Assembly: GCA_025594325.1 (NCBI GenBank)
Contig: JANHCV010000001.1
Coordinates: forward strand, 1,674,001-1,738,000
From: Blastocladiella emersonii ATCC 22665
Lineage: Eukaryota; Blastocladiomycota; Blastocladiomycetes; Blastocladiales; Blastocladiaceae
DNA: 64,000 nucleotides
Direction: 5' to 3'
Shown: positions 1-10,491 of the stretch, one piece after another
How positions within the stretch are numbered: the first letter of the stretch is position 1
Layout of the letters: every line of letters starts with the position of its first letter
Translations under genes and position numbers: made by a program
Notes under the pieces: generated by a model
Seen by the model: only the letters and a program-made list of their open reading frames with translations
Told to the model about the DNA's origin: nothing
Database searches by the model: none

Positions 1-479
1 TTTCCGTTGCCGTACCGGCCGCTACTGCTCCCGCCGCTGCCCCAGTTGCCGCTTCCGCTCCTGTCGCTGCTCCAGCTCGGGTTCCGTCGCCAGCCCCAGC
101 TGCGGCTCCTGCTGCGTGCGCCGAGCCCGCGTCGTCGAGCTCTTCCGCTGCACCCGCGCCATCATCCTCATCCGCGGCCGCCTCTGCCCTAGACCCTGCA
201 GCTGCCGCATGGGCTGAGCGCGAGGCCGAGAAGTGGCGGGACTCCAAGGCGAGCAGTTCCCGCACCACCGCCGCGACCGAGACCGACCCGATCCGCGACG
301 ACGAGCCGCCCGTCCTCCACGCCCGCCAGGAGACGCCGAGCGAGGAGGATCTTGACATGGAGATTCCCGCCAACGGACCTGCTCGCGCCCAGCGTGCTCC
401 TCGTCCTCCTCATCGCGACCGGCCCCTCATCGACGAGTTTGAGCTCGATCCCAATCGCCGGTGGCCCAATGACCCGTAA
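1..479 (+). CDS. C-terminal fragment of an Ala/Pro/Ser-rich protein (unrecognised, 5' partial)
   Basis: The reading frame runs open from base 3 to a TAA at 477-479, about 158 residues. The first 75 residues are almost only Ala, Pro, Val and Ser. The rest is charged and acidic and ends in DEFELDPNRRWPNDP. The frame has the strong G/C third-position bias of the other genes here. No domain is recognisable and the family is unknown. The gene starts outside the window. The low-complexity part suggests a disordered tail of a larger protein, which is inference. Confidence 0.6.
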   Translation, partial: SVAVPAATAPAAAPVAASAPVAAPARVPSPAPAAAPAACAEPASSSSSAAPAPSSSSAAASALDPAAAAWAEREAEKWRDSKASSSRTTAATETDPIRDDEPPVLHARQETPSEEDLDMEIPANGPARAQRAPRPPHRDRPLIDEFELDPNRRWPNDP

Positions 480-682
480 TCGCGGTGATGTGTGTGCGTG
501 ACAAGAGTATAAACGAGATTTTACGACGACTCGAAGCGTGCTGTGCCGAAGGGCGGTGAGTCGCGCTCTGAGTCGAGCCCAAGAGTCACGAAGCAGTGCA
601 GCTCGAGGCGATAAAACGGTGGCCGCAGCGACGCTGCAGCTCTCGCTCTCTCACAAGTCACCGACACGTACTCGAATGCACT

Positions 683-1321
683 ATGGCGACTAAGTTGCAA
701 CACCTTCGCTTCACCGTCGCCGCCGACCCCGCAGCCAACCGGCCCGCCGTCTACGTGACCGAGTGGACCGACGCCGACGCCGCGGCCCTGCCCGCCATCT
801 TCAACAGCAACCCGTCGATCCACGCCAACACGATGCGCGTCCCGGACCCGTACACCGAGGGCAACGCCGTCTCGTTCATCGACTTCGTCAAGCGGTCGTA
901 CGCCTCGGGCAACCACGAGCTCGCCCTGCGCGTCGACTCGCCGACCGGCCGCGTCATTGGCGGGTTCATGATCGAGGAGCAGACGCTGCGCCAGGGGATC
1001 CCCGAGTCGCCGCACGCCGCGTCGGGGCTCGCGCAGGACCAGCTGCGGTCGTGGCTCCTGGGCTACTGGCTCGACGGGTCGATGCGCGGGCGCTCCATCG
1101 CGCCGCGCGTCGTCGAGGCGACGCTGCGCGAGGCCGAGGCCCAGGGCAACGTGGTCCGGGTAGCCCTCGACTGCTTTGTCGAAAACGTGCCGTCGCGCCG
1201 CGTCGCCGAGAAGGCCGGGTTCGAGCTCGAGGGCCGCACGCGCGCGTGCTTTGTCAAGGACGGCAAGCTCCGCGATATCTACACGTTTAGCTGGATCGCT
1301 CCCAAGTTTCGTAGTGAATAG
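683..1321 (+). CDS. GNAT-family N-acetyltransferase, RimJ/RimL-like (GNAT copy 1)
   Basis: Single-exon gene of 212 residues. The family transfers an acetyl group from acetyl-CoA to an amine; the substrate here is unknown. The acetyl-CoA loop region lies at residues 134-141 (MRGRSIAP) and is followed by a helix. The RimJ/RimL-type segment NVPSRRVAEKAGFELEG is at 168-184. The central loop residue is Ser where copies 3 and 4 have Gly (RGRGI, RGQGI), so cofactor binding could be altered. I chose the ATG at 683 over one at 596 because all the paralogs start with the same short MAT/MAQ leader. An ATAAAA stretch about 70 bp upstream may be a TATA box. It heads a tandem GNAT cluster. Confidence 0.85.
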   Translation: MATKLQHLRFTVAADPAANRPAVYVTEWTDADAAALPAIFNSNPSIHANTMRVPDPYTEGNAVSFIDFVKRSYASGNHELALRVDSPTGRVIGGFMIEEQTLRQGIPESPHAASGLAQDQLRSWLLGYWLDGSMRGRSIAPRVVEATLREAEAQGNVVRVALDCFVENVPSRRVAEKAGFELEGRTRACFVKDGKLRDIYTFSWIAPKFRSE

Positions 1322-1809
1322 ATGACTACCGTCTTTTGCGCCGAGATGCCGAGATGCACCGCGACGCAAAGCGTGAGACAGTCTGTGAGTCGCGACCATG
1401 TGACGAGCGCGAGACGTTTCAGATCATGCATATGGACCTTTGTTCGTCGCAACGTGCGCGCTTGCCACGGGAGAGGATGATGGTTGATACTCGGTTTCTT
1501 GCCGTGTACCTCGACATCACGCCAAAATGTTTAAACCTCGGATCCCTTGAAGCTGTCGCCGAGTTGCGCGACTCGCTCTGTTTCAAGCTCGAACGCGTCC
1601 TGCGACGCAGTTCGAGGCGGAGCGCCGGACTCTCGCTTACTCTTCATTCATTCATCCCGCGGAAGAACTACACCCAAATCACGGCTACCATTGAAGAGAG
1701 CCTCCGGCGAACCGTCGTCTCGGGCCTCGATGACATTTAAAGCAGCAGCCCAGCTCTTAGCGCTACACTCTCTCCTTCATCGAACCTGCAGGAGTATTAC
1801 ACTCAAATC
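1322..1809 (+). other. Spacer between GNAT copy 1 and the broken copy 2
   Basis: No gene is supported. A 134-codon frame at 1336-1740 lacks family features and the usual codon bias. At 1670-1690 the sequence repeats, with a few changes, the bases around the start of copy 2 (1798-1818), but reads ACG where copy 2 has ATG. It looks like a remnant of a small tandem duplication. A TTTAAA at about 1735 could act as a TATA element for copy 2. Confidence 0.4.
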
Positions 1810-2395
1810 ATGGCTACCAGCGCACAGCACCTCCGCCTCACAGTTCCTGCAGATCCCACGGCCGACCGCCCGGCCATCTTCGTCACGCAATGGACCGTGG
1901 CGCGCTCCCCGCCATCTTCAACAACAACCCCTCGATCCACGCCAACACGATGCGCGTCCCGCACCCATACGCTGAGCAAGACGCAGTGTCGTACACCGAG
2001 TTCGCCAAGCAGTCATACGCCACGGGCCACCATGAACTCGCGCTCCGCGTTGACTCACCGATCGGCCGCGTGTCCTCGAAGCTCCGCACGCCGGTTCGGG
2101 CGTCGCGCAGTACCAACTGCGGTCGTGGGTCCTGGGCTACTGGCTCGATTCGGCCATGCGTGGTCGAGCTATCGCGCCGCGCGCCGTCGAGGCAGTCCTG
2201 CGCGAGGCCGAGGCGCAGGGCAACGTGGTGCGAGTTGCGCTCGACTGCTTTGTCGAGAACGTAGCATCGCGCCGGGTCGCCGAGAAGACTGGGTTCGAGC
2301 TCGAGTGGCGGACGCGTGCGGCCCACGTCAAGGACGGAAAGCTCCGCGACATCTACACGTTCAGTTGGATCGCTCCAAAGTTCCGCGGCGAATAA
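1810..2395 (+). pseudogene. Broken GNAT acetyltransferase (copy 2)
   Basis: Aligned by eye with copy 1, this copy starts at the equivalent ATG (MATSAQHLRLTVPADP) and ends at the equivalent stop, but it has lost 10 bp after the TQWT codons (about 1896) and 43 bp around 2070-2100. Each loss shifts the frame, so the protein is spread over three frames; the last runs from the RGRAIAP loop through NVASRRVAEKTGFELE to the end. The lost parts match coding sequence in copy 1 and neither gap has intron signals. It may still be transcribed. Between the breaks it stays very close to copy 1, so the damage looks recent. Confidence 0.8.
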
Positions 2396-2964
2396 AACTA
2401 CCATTTGTCGACGAGACAACCAAAACCAGAGTGATTCCGCACCACGTGAGCGCGTTATACATATCAGATCACGTAACCCATCACGACGACGCCTCCTTGC
2501 AACGGCTGCCGCTGCGCCTCCGACATGTTCTCCAATAAATTGCAGCGGACGGGCAAACCGAGACCAGCTTCTTTCAAAGCCGCGGACCTGTGCGATAGAA
2601 ACGCAGGGACTGCAGCGGTATCAGCACCAGGTGCTGCGCAGTGGCCAACCAGCTGCGGCCGCCGCTGCGAGCTCCGATTGTCGCCGCAGCCAACGCCGAT
2701 TACGACCGCAGCACTGCTCGTTTGCTGCCACCTCGCCGAACACGAGGACGTGGGAGATTGTTCGCAGAGAGGGAGACGTGTCACCACCCGGTGGTGGTAT
2801 AAAACGGATCCGATGCCCGGCTACGAAAGTTGGTGAGACCAAGCAGCTCAGTGACGAGCAACTCGTCTCTCAACTTCGCAAACGCCCTCAAAGTGCAACT
2901 CTCACGTCCCGGCAAGGACCGAGCTCTCACTAACCGTGACCCAAAAACGCCCTAGTTAGTCACC
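2396..2964 (+). other. Promoter region of GNAT copy 3
   Basis: No gene is supported in these 569 bp. The stretch holds a CACGTG box at about 2443 and a TATA box at 2798-2804 with a palindrome (CACCACC-C-GGTGGTG, 2782-2796) just upstream of it. Confidence 0.5.
2798..2804 (+). promoter_or_regulatory. TATA box of GNAT copy 3
   Basis: TATAAAA lies 161 bp upstream of the ATG at 2965. The palindrome CACCACC-C-GGTGGTG at 2782-2796 sits directly upstream and could bind a dimeric regulator; that is inference. Confidence 0.55.
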
Positions 2965-3609
2965 ATGGCCACCGACAAGACCAACTACCTCCGCTTCACC
3001 GTGCCCGCGGCCGGCGCCGACCGCCCTGCGCTCTTTGTCACCGAGTTCGAGGCGAGCGACGCGGCCGCGCTCGAGGCCATCTTCAACTCGGACCCGGCGA
3101 TCCACGCCAACAGCATGCACATCGAGGCGTCGTACACGCGCGACTCGGCCGCGGCCTTCATCGCCAAGACGCGCGCGTCGTACGCGGCCGGGTACCACGA
3201 GCTCGCGGTCCGCGCCGACACCGAGCACGGGCCGATCGTCGGCAGCCTGACCATCACCGAGCGCACGCTGCGCCAGGGCTTCCCCGCGGCGGTCCACGCG
3301 CCGACGGGCCTGCCGCAGGGCCTGCTGGTCACCTGGATGCTCGGCTACTGGGTCCACGCGCCCATGCGCGGCCGCGGCATCGTGCCGCGCGTCCTGGCCG
3401 CGACGCAGAGCGAGGCCGAGCGCCAGGGTAACGTGGTCCGCGCCGACCTCGTGGCGTTCATCCAGAACACGCCGTCCAAGCGCGCGGCCGAGAAGGCCGG
3501 GTTCGTCGTCGAGGGCCTGATCCGCGCGGCCGGCGTCAAGGACGGCGTGCTCGTCGATATCTACCAGATGGCCTGGGTCGCCCCGCAGTTCCGCCGTGGC
3601 GAGAACTAG
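2965..3609 (+). CDS. GNAT-family N-acetyltransferase (copy 3)
   Basis: Single exon, 214 residues, colinear with copy 1 along its whole length (the FNSDPAIHAN, ERTLRQGFP and LGYWVHAPMRGRGIVPR blocks). The acetyl-CoA loop RGRGIV has the expected glycines, and the C-terminal NTPSKRAAEKAGFVVEG motif is complete, so this is the best candidate in the cluster for an active enzyme. The start codon follows a good context (gtcaccATGgcc). It converges on the P450 gene, with 88 bp between the stop codons. The substrate is unknown. Confidence 0.87.
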   Translation: MATDKTNYLRFTVPAAGADRPALFVTEFEASDAAALEAIFNSDPAIHANSMHIEASYTRDSAAAFIAKTRASYAAGYHELAVRADTEHGPIVGSLTITERTLRQGFPAAVHAPTGLPQGLLVTWMLGYWVHAPMRGRGIVPRVLAATQSEAERQGNVVRADLVAFIQNTPSKRAAEKAGFVVEGLIRAAGVKDGVLVDIYQMAWVAPQFRRGEN

Positions 3610-3697
3610 AAACGTGCTTGGTTGAAGTGTCACCTCGAAGTGTTGAATGAACAAAGAAGCTAAGTGATATATAACAGCGTAACGTCAAATACCTTCC

Positions 3698-5506
3698 TCA
3701 CCGACGCTCAAACACGAGCGGCACCGCGACGGGCCGCGCCGTGATCGAGTAGTGGACCGCGGGATACGGGGTGCTCTCGGGGACCGAGACGCGGTACCGG
3801 CGGACGAGGCGGGCGAGGAACAGCTTGAGCTCCATGATGGCAAAGGCGCGGCCGATGCAGGCGCGCGGGCCGGCGAGGAACGGCATGAAGTTGAGCGGGT
3901 GCAGCGTGCGCGTCGCGGCGGGGTTCTCCTCATGGCCCGTGATCTGGATCTCCTTCCACCGGTCCGGGCGGAACGACTCGGCGTCGTCGCCCCACACCTG
4001 CTTGTCGAGGTGCATCGCTTGCTACAGACGTCGGCACGGGAGGGTGAGCTGGGAGCGTGCGAGGGCGAGCGTGAGCGCAAGAAAACGTACGATTGGGATC
4101 AGAACACCAGCGCCGGCGGGGATCTCGAGCGTGCGGCCGTCGGACATGGTGACCTCGTTGTCGTTGAGCGCCTTGCGGACCGTGAGGAAGACGGGCGAGT
4201 GGAGACGTAGACCCTCATTGACGACGCGGTGCAGCTCGGCGACCTGGTTGGCGTCGTCGAGCGAGATATCGTCGCCCTCGGGGAGCTCGTCGACGAGCGC
4301 GCGGTACAGCGTCTCCTGCACGTCGGGGTTGAGGCCGAGGAAGTAGAGCGTCATGGACAGCGCGTTAGAAGTAGTCTCGTGCCCGGCGAGCAGGAACGTC
4401 AGCAGCTCGTCGCGGATCTCCGTCAGCGTGAGCCCCGTGTCGCCGCCGCCGTTGCCGTCCTTCTGGTTCTCGAGGAGCACCTGAACCAGCGACGTGAGGT
4501 TCTGGCGGGCCAGCGCATCGAGCTCCTCGGAGTGCGCGTCGCTCGAGCCCTCGCGGGAACTCAGGTCATGCACGATCTTCTCGACGGCCGAGGTGACGAG
4601 GTGGCGGTCACGCACGAGCTCGCGGTTGGCCTCGAGTGGCAGCCAGCCGAGGAAGGGCAGCGCGCGCTTGGCAATGTTCCAGCCCGTGATGCCGAAGGTG
4701 TGCAGGAGCGAGTTGTAGGCGGCAGTCAGCGGCGACTCGGTGGGGCCGAGGGCGGCAAAGTCGGTGGCGAAGGCGGTGCGGCCGATGACGTTGAGCGTCA
4801 GCGCGATGGACAGGTGCTGGAACTCGACCGGCGCGGCGGAGCCCTTGGTGGCGGACGCGTCGAGGATGGTCTCGAGCTCGTTGAGCGAGCGGTGCATGGT
4901 CGGCGTCAGCTTCTTGAGCGTGGCGGCGTTGAAGAGCGGGAGCACGAGGCGGCGGTGGCGGCGGTGCTCGTCGCCCTCAATGACGAGGAGACCCTTGTCG
5001 CCCGTCACGTACGCGATGAGGCCGCGCACCACGTCGAGCTTGGCGAACTGGTAGCCGCGGGACGACAGAATGGTCTGCAGCGCCTTGGGGTCGGCGACCG
5101 TGATGTTGGGCCCGTGGAACAGGTCGTACGAGAGGTACACCGAGTCGCGGGCGTGCGCCAGACTGGCGCGGTGGAAGTGGACCGGAGTCGGCGAGGCCAA
5201 GATTGCCGTGGAGTGGCCGAGGAACCAACGGTTCGAGAACGTCGTGTTGGGCGGGTTGGCCGGGGCCTTGCCGCCGACCTTGACGCGGCGCGCACGCCGG
5301 TAGTTGGTGAGCATCTTGTACACGGTGCGGACGGCCGGAAGGACGAGCGCCGTGACCGAAACGCCGAGCAGCGCGGCCATGCGAGTGACGGCGGCCGGGT
5401 TGGCCCAGAAGGTGGCCGACGCGCGCTGGAGCACGGCGACGACCGAGGTCGAGACCTCAAGCGGCAGGTGGCCGAGCTGGGCCACGAGGGTTTGCGATGC
5501 TTCCAT
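3698..5506 (-). CDS. Cytochrome P450 (copy 1), membrane-anchored
   Basis: Two exons, complement(join(3698..4021, 4091..5506)), 579 residues. The 69-bp intron has GTACGT and CTGTAG ends, and the spliced join LIPIQAMHL matches the unspliced paralog at 32903-34574 (IVPIQALHL). P450s are heme monooxygenases that take electrons from a reductase at the ER. A hydrophobic anchor lies at about residues 43-64. The I-helix has the oxygen-activation motif AGHETTS, the K-helix has NEGLRL (ExxR), and the heme loop is FLAGPRACIG with the ligand Cys at 527. The protein is longer than the usual ~500 residues because of an extended N terminus. The substrate and CYP family cannot be assigned by eye. Confidence 0.9.
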
Positions 5507-5563
5507 GGTGGTGATGGTTGAATGTGGGTCAGCCCAGTACGGCGTGGGGAGGGATTGCGGGCG

Positions 5564-5570
5564 CTTTATA
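5564..5570 (-). promoter_or_regulatory. TATA box of P450 copy 1, inside a short palindrome
   Basis: On the minus strand TATAAAG lies 58 bp upstream of the ATG. It is embedded in GGCGCT-TTAT-AGCGCC (5560-5575), an inverted repeat centred on the TATA sequence. Confidence 0.55.
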
Positions 5571-6069
5571 GCGCCGGCCCTGCCCCGAGGGCGAGTGGGA
5601 GACGCGCATGGTGCGAACAGGTGCCGCGAATGCCGAGTCCGAGGTTTCCGAGCGCGTTGACGTGTCGTGGCGCACTTTCAGCGGGGCATTTGAAATCAAG
5701 TGGCAGGGCTGAGGTTCCGATGTTTTTCCGCGGAGAGCAGCCAAGGCCCGCAGGTCGAAACGTCCGTCCCACCCTCGTTTCTTTGCCTCCCCTCGTGTCG
5801 GCAATCGCGGAAGCACGATGTGGTCGCGTTCAACGAGTTGCGGCAAGTTGCGGAGGCGAAAACAGGGGTGATGCGAGGAGCAAGGAGCAAGGGCAGCCGA
5901 GTGTGCAAGCTGAGCCACTCGCGTGACCACGCGTTTGGAGTTAGGTCGACGCGCGACGCGGAGAATTATGGCAAACTATTCACAGGATCTCTTGCTGGCA
6001 GCTACCGCCCAACACACACACACACGGACACATTACATACACAGGTTCACATCAGAGACGGGTTTTTGG
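5571..6069. other. Spacer between P450 copy 1 and family A gene
   Basis: It holds the upstream region of the P450 and the downstream region of the family A gene. An AC-rich microsatellite-like run lies at about 6010-6025. No gene is supported. Confidence 0.4.
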
Positions 6070-9000
6070 TCACTCGGCAAACACGACCGAGTTGCGCGCG
6101 CGCGGCCGCAGCGTGAGCACGAGCCCCTCGTCATCGTCGCTGCTCTCTTCCTCTTCCTCTTCGTCGCTCTCATCGGCGAACGTGACCCCGACCACGCCCT
6201 CGGCCGCCGCCGCCGCCTCCGCCGCAGCCTCCCGGTCGTGCCGCAGCGCCATGGCCTCGGTCGCCGTGAGCCACGACCGGAGCTGTGCCGCGACGCCGTC
6301 GTTGGCGAGCGGCGACGGCAGGTTGACGGGCGAGTTACCCGCCGACACGGACGCGGGTTTTGGGCTCGCGGACCGGCGCCCGTCGTGCTGGTCCGCTGCG
6401 GCGGCGGCGGCGGCCGTGATCTCGCTGTACCACGTCGGCGGCGTGTGTGCGAGCGCCACGTCCGCGGCGTGCGTGACAGCCTCGAGGAGCATGAGCGTCG
6501 ACGACGCGCGGCGCGGTGGCGCAGGTGCGTGCGGCGACGTGATAGTGGACCGCCGCCGCCGGCTCGACGACGACGCGCCGCTCGTCAGCGAGCCCGTGGG
6601 CGAGGTAGTGGGGGGTGCGGCGACCGGGCTGAGCGACGCGGCCGATGGGTGGAGCAGGAACCGTGGTGGTGCGGGGAGCGGCGGGAGGCTCGTGATGAGC
6701 GAGGGCGACGAGGACGAGGGGAACGACGGGAGGCTGCCGAGGTGAAGCGGCGGGGCAGGAGGGATCCGGCCGACGCTGCCGCGGCGACGGGCAACGGGTT
6801 TCCCGATACTGCTGGCGGGTGGCGAGACGGGGAGGCCGGCGGGCATGGGCGGCAGTGGTGGTGCTGCCGCAGGGGAATCTACATGAGGAGGTTCAACGGT
6901 GAGCTGGCGAACTTGACAAAAGTTCGGCGCCAATCGAAAGACGTACACTTGCCCGCCAGTGCGCGCTCGAGCATCCCGGGCGTCCACGAGTGCCGTTGCC
7001 GCCGCGCCTTGCGCTGCGTGCTGCTCGTGTGCATGTCGGTAGCCGCGTCCGCGTCCTCAGCGAGGTGGGGCGGCACGGCGCCGGGACGGACGACCGGGGA
7101 CACGCGTGCAGCGACGGCGCCGAGCGTGAGCGAGATGGGCGACATGCTGCTCCCGCTGCCGCTGCTGAGGAGGCCGCTGGAGGAGGTCGAGGACGACGAC
7201 GAGGAGCCGCCGGTCGAGGAAGATGGCGACGCCGATCCCGAGGACGACGACGAGGACGGGCAGTCGATGGAGACCGACGCGCGCTTGTTGGGCGCAGCCG
7301 TGACGAGGGTCTGCTCCGCGTCGCCGTCGGCGTCGTCAAACAGCGACAGCCGCCCGCCGTACACGGCGCCGACGTTGGGCGATGCGGCCACGACCGACGG
7401 CAGGGCGGACCGCGGGACGGCGAACACGAGTTCGCGCATGACGATCTCGGGCGGCGCGTCGGCCCGCAACGAGTCCTCGCGGACGAGTCCGGGCGCGACC
7501 GAGAACAGGACCGCGTCAGCGGCGGCGGCGTCGTCGGTGCGCTCACTGACCGTCTCCATGTGCCCGCCGACCGCGGGCGCCTCGAACCCGGCCCACGTCC
7601 ACCGCAGCAGCGGGTCCGCCGACATGATGTACGCGAACAGGCGCGTCGACCGCACCACGAGGTCCCACAGGTGCTGCGCGCGCGGGACGAGGAGGTGCGC
7701 CTGGTGCAAGATGCGGAGCAGGTCGATGGTCGTCGACGCAAACTCGCGGCGCAGGAGCGCGGCGAGGCGGTCCTCGGGCGTCGCTTTCGGATCCGCGAGC
7801 CACGAGGGGAGCAGCGCGTCGGGGACCGGGTGGTGGTCGGTGCCGCACTCGAAGAGCTCGTCGAACTGGCTCTCCCACGGCGTGCCGATGAGCAGCTCGG
7901 CCGCGTCGTCGACATCGTCCTCACCGTCGTCAAAGTCACCGAGCGACTCCCACGACCGGTGCGACGAGGCGACGGACGCGAGCGACGCGGTGCTCCGCGG
8001 GCGGCGCAGGCGGCGGGTCGCGGCGCCCTGCATCTGCTCCTGGACCGCCTCGACCTCGGCGGGGCACGTCACGAGCAGCACGGGGATCGCGTCGCGCGGG
8101 CGCGCGAGCAGGCGGCGCAGCAGCGGCAAGCAGTGCAGGTGCTCGAGTTTGGCGAACAGCCGGTAGCACGCGCCCGCGAGGTGGTGCGTCAGCAAGTACT
8201 GCGCCGACTTAAGCGCGTGCGCGTCGGCGGCGGCGGACTCGACGTCGCGCGGCGATGCGAGCGACGACGTGGACGCGGTGCGGCGCAGGGACGACACGGT
8301 GCCGAGCGCCGTGGGCGACGGGACCGGGGTCCGTGGCGGCTCGAGCAGCGCGGCGGGGACCTCGGACAGGCGCATGAAGGTCGACAGGCGCGACGCCGCG
8401 ACCGATTGCGCGAGCGACGAGGCGGCCCCGTACGAGCTGCGCGGGTGCGGCGACACGGGCGCGCTTGTGTCCGTGTAGTCGCCGTCGCTGTTGTTGCGCG
8501 CCAGCGGCTCGACGCGGTGATCGGCGGCGCTGCCGCTCCCCGCGTCGTGCGCAGCCGACGGCGACGCGGGCGTGAAGGCGGGCGGCACGCCGTCGGCGCA
8601 GGCGTGGCGCGTGATGAGCGTCGAGTAGAGGGCGACGACGAGGGTGCGCGGCGACCGCTGGTAGTGCAGCTGCAGGACCTGGCTCGTGTACCCGGCCCAC
8701 AGCAGGCGCATGCGCTCGACGAGGGCGTCCACGTCGGCGTGGTCGTCGGCGTAGATGCGCTCGAAGCGCGGCCGGCGCAGGCGGCGGATCTCGAACGGCG
8801 TGCGGGCCGGTGCGGGGAGGACGGTGGGGACAGCGGATGCCGCGGCGTGCGCAGTCGAGTTGAGCACCACGGCGCTCCCGTTGGTGCCGCCACGCGGCAG
8901 CGAGCTCGTCGAGTGGGTGCGGCGCAGCAGCGTGGATGCGCCGTGGGACCGGTCGAGCGTCGTGGGCGACACGGTGATGTCGGGCGCGACGATGCCGGCG

Positions 9001-9569
9001 AGGTGGGGCGGGATCGGCGCGAGGGGCGGTACCGCCGCGGTCGCAGCTGCCGCCATGACGGGCGTCGGGAAGGCCGTGTCGGGCGGCGAGGCGACAGGGC
9101 CCGAGGCGATGGTTGACCACGACATGGGCCGTTCGCGGGTGACGACAGACCCAGGTCTCCGGGAGCGCAGCAGCAGCGGATCGCGGCCGCGCGCCACCAC
9201 GGTCGCCGTACTGTTCGAGGAAGCGCTCGAGCTGCTGCTGGAACTTGCGGGGGCGCTCCCCGAGCTCGACGAGGAAGGATCCGAGGCATTGAGCGAGATG
9301 AGCGAGCCGCGCGGGTGCAGGAGCAGGCCGGGGGTGGCGACCGAGGCCGGGGCCGGCGCTGGCGCCGAGTCGATGGACGATCCCGAGGCGGACTGGCGGC
9401 GGTGGTGCGACGAGGCGCGCTTGCGGTGGTGCTGGCGGCGGCGCGGGAGCAGGCGGTCGAAGAGGGTCGGCATGCAGCGCGGCGCGAGCGGGCTGCACCC
9501 GGCGGGCACATCCTGCAGGTCGGCGCCGTTACTGGCGGCGCCGTCGCCGGTGCGGACGGGCTGCGACAT
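6070..9569 (-). CDS. Large unrecognised protein, family A (paralog of 14690-17749)
   Basis: Two exons, complement(join(6070..6878, 6947..9569)), 1,143 residues. The 68-bp intron has GTACGT and ATGTAG ends. I recognise no domain. It is a paralog of the gene at 14690-17749; shared blocks include ALVERMRLLWAGYTSQVLQL, RTLVVALYST, YLLTHHLAGAC, LARPRDAIPVLL, RLFAYIMSADPLLRWTW and VLFSVAPGLV, separated by long Ser/Pro/Ala-rich stretches. There is no signal peptide or clear membrane segment. The C terminus has an acidic run (about nine consecutive Asp/Glu/Ser residues). The start at 9569 aligns with the paralog; an in-frame ATG at 9725 would add 52 low-complexity residues. It is divergent from GPCR copy 1. 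Confidence 0.75.
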
Positions 9570-10491
9570 GTCGTGCTGGCCGCTCGCGGGGACGACAGAG
9601 CGAAGTGCGGGGCGCTGTGGCGCGGGTCGGGCGACTTGCTGTGGGCGGGAAGGTGGAGCGTGGGCCCGATTCGGCGAGTCGTCGGAGCGCGCGGGGGCAG
9701 CCGATGCAGCAAGTGCAGAGAGCAATAAGCAAGAGCCGAGTGCGTCGTGTGGAGCAGGCAGCTGCTGACCAAGTTGCGGTGCGAGGGAGAGAGCGAGGGA
9801 GGGGGAGGTGGCGGACGGAGACGATCAGCAAGAGTTTCCAGGGCAGGAGAACGGGGACCGCTTCGAGCGCTGGCGAGCGCTTTGCCCTGGAAAGCGCGGC
9901 CGGCCCGGTCGCATTCCCACACATCGCTGATGGCGAGCGACCCGTTGTCCTCCTCGACACTGGGAACCCCTTGCCCTCGCCCACACCGTCTACGCTTCCG
10001 ATCGGGATTCTGGTTCCGCAAAGGCGCTGCAGCGTTGAAACGTGTGGGAGCGGCTTGCGATGCCTAGCCGATTACGCGCTACGCCGCGATACTGCTTAGA
10101 GCTTCAACCTGGCTAGCGGATGGCGTCATGGATCGGCACGGACGTGTGCGGTGGAGGGAAGCGGCATTTCACATGATGTCTCGCACCCTGTCTCGCGGCC
10201 ACGCGACGCGACGCGCCACACGGTGCCTCGCGCGAGTCGGGCCGGCGCCGTGGCCATTGCACATCGCGCATCGGTTTTTCGCACCACCTGCACCCGCGCT
10301 CGACTCCCGTGCTCTCCCACCGGACATGCCTCCCGCGCCTTACGCGAGCGGGTGAGGCCGCGCTGAGGCCGTGTCCCTTGTCTGAGCACCCGAAGTAGCG
10401 CGTGATCCGCACACGGCAGCTAATTTGGACGATCCTGCTCCATGCTTGCGTGTCATATCGCGCCACGGCTACCACTGCTGAAGTTATCGCA
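9570..10491. other. Divergent promoter region between family A and GPCR copy 1
   Basis: No gene is supported. The region separates two divergently transcribed genes and could hold shared control elements. Several CTCGCG/GCGAGA-type words occur at 10180-10250. The frames present lack the codon bias of the neighbours. Confidence 0.35.

Noticed and set aside
1336-1740. 134-codon plus-strand frame in the GNAT cluster
   Set aside because: No codon bias, no family features, and it covers a likely duplicated promoter remnant.
5923-8166. 747-codon plus-strand frame across the family A gene
   Set aside because: Antisense to a protein with a conserved paralog; Arg-rich composition is the usual shadow of GC-rich coding DNA.
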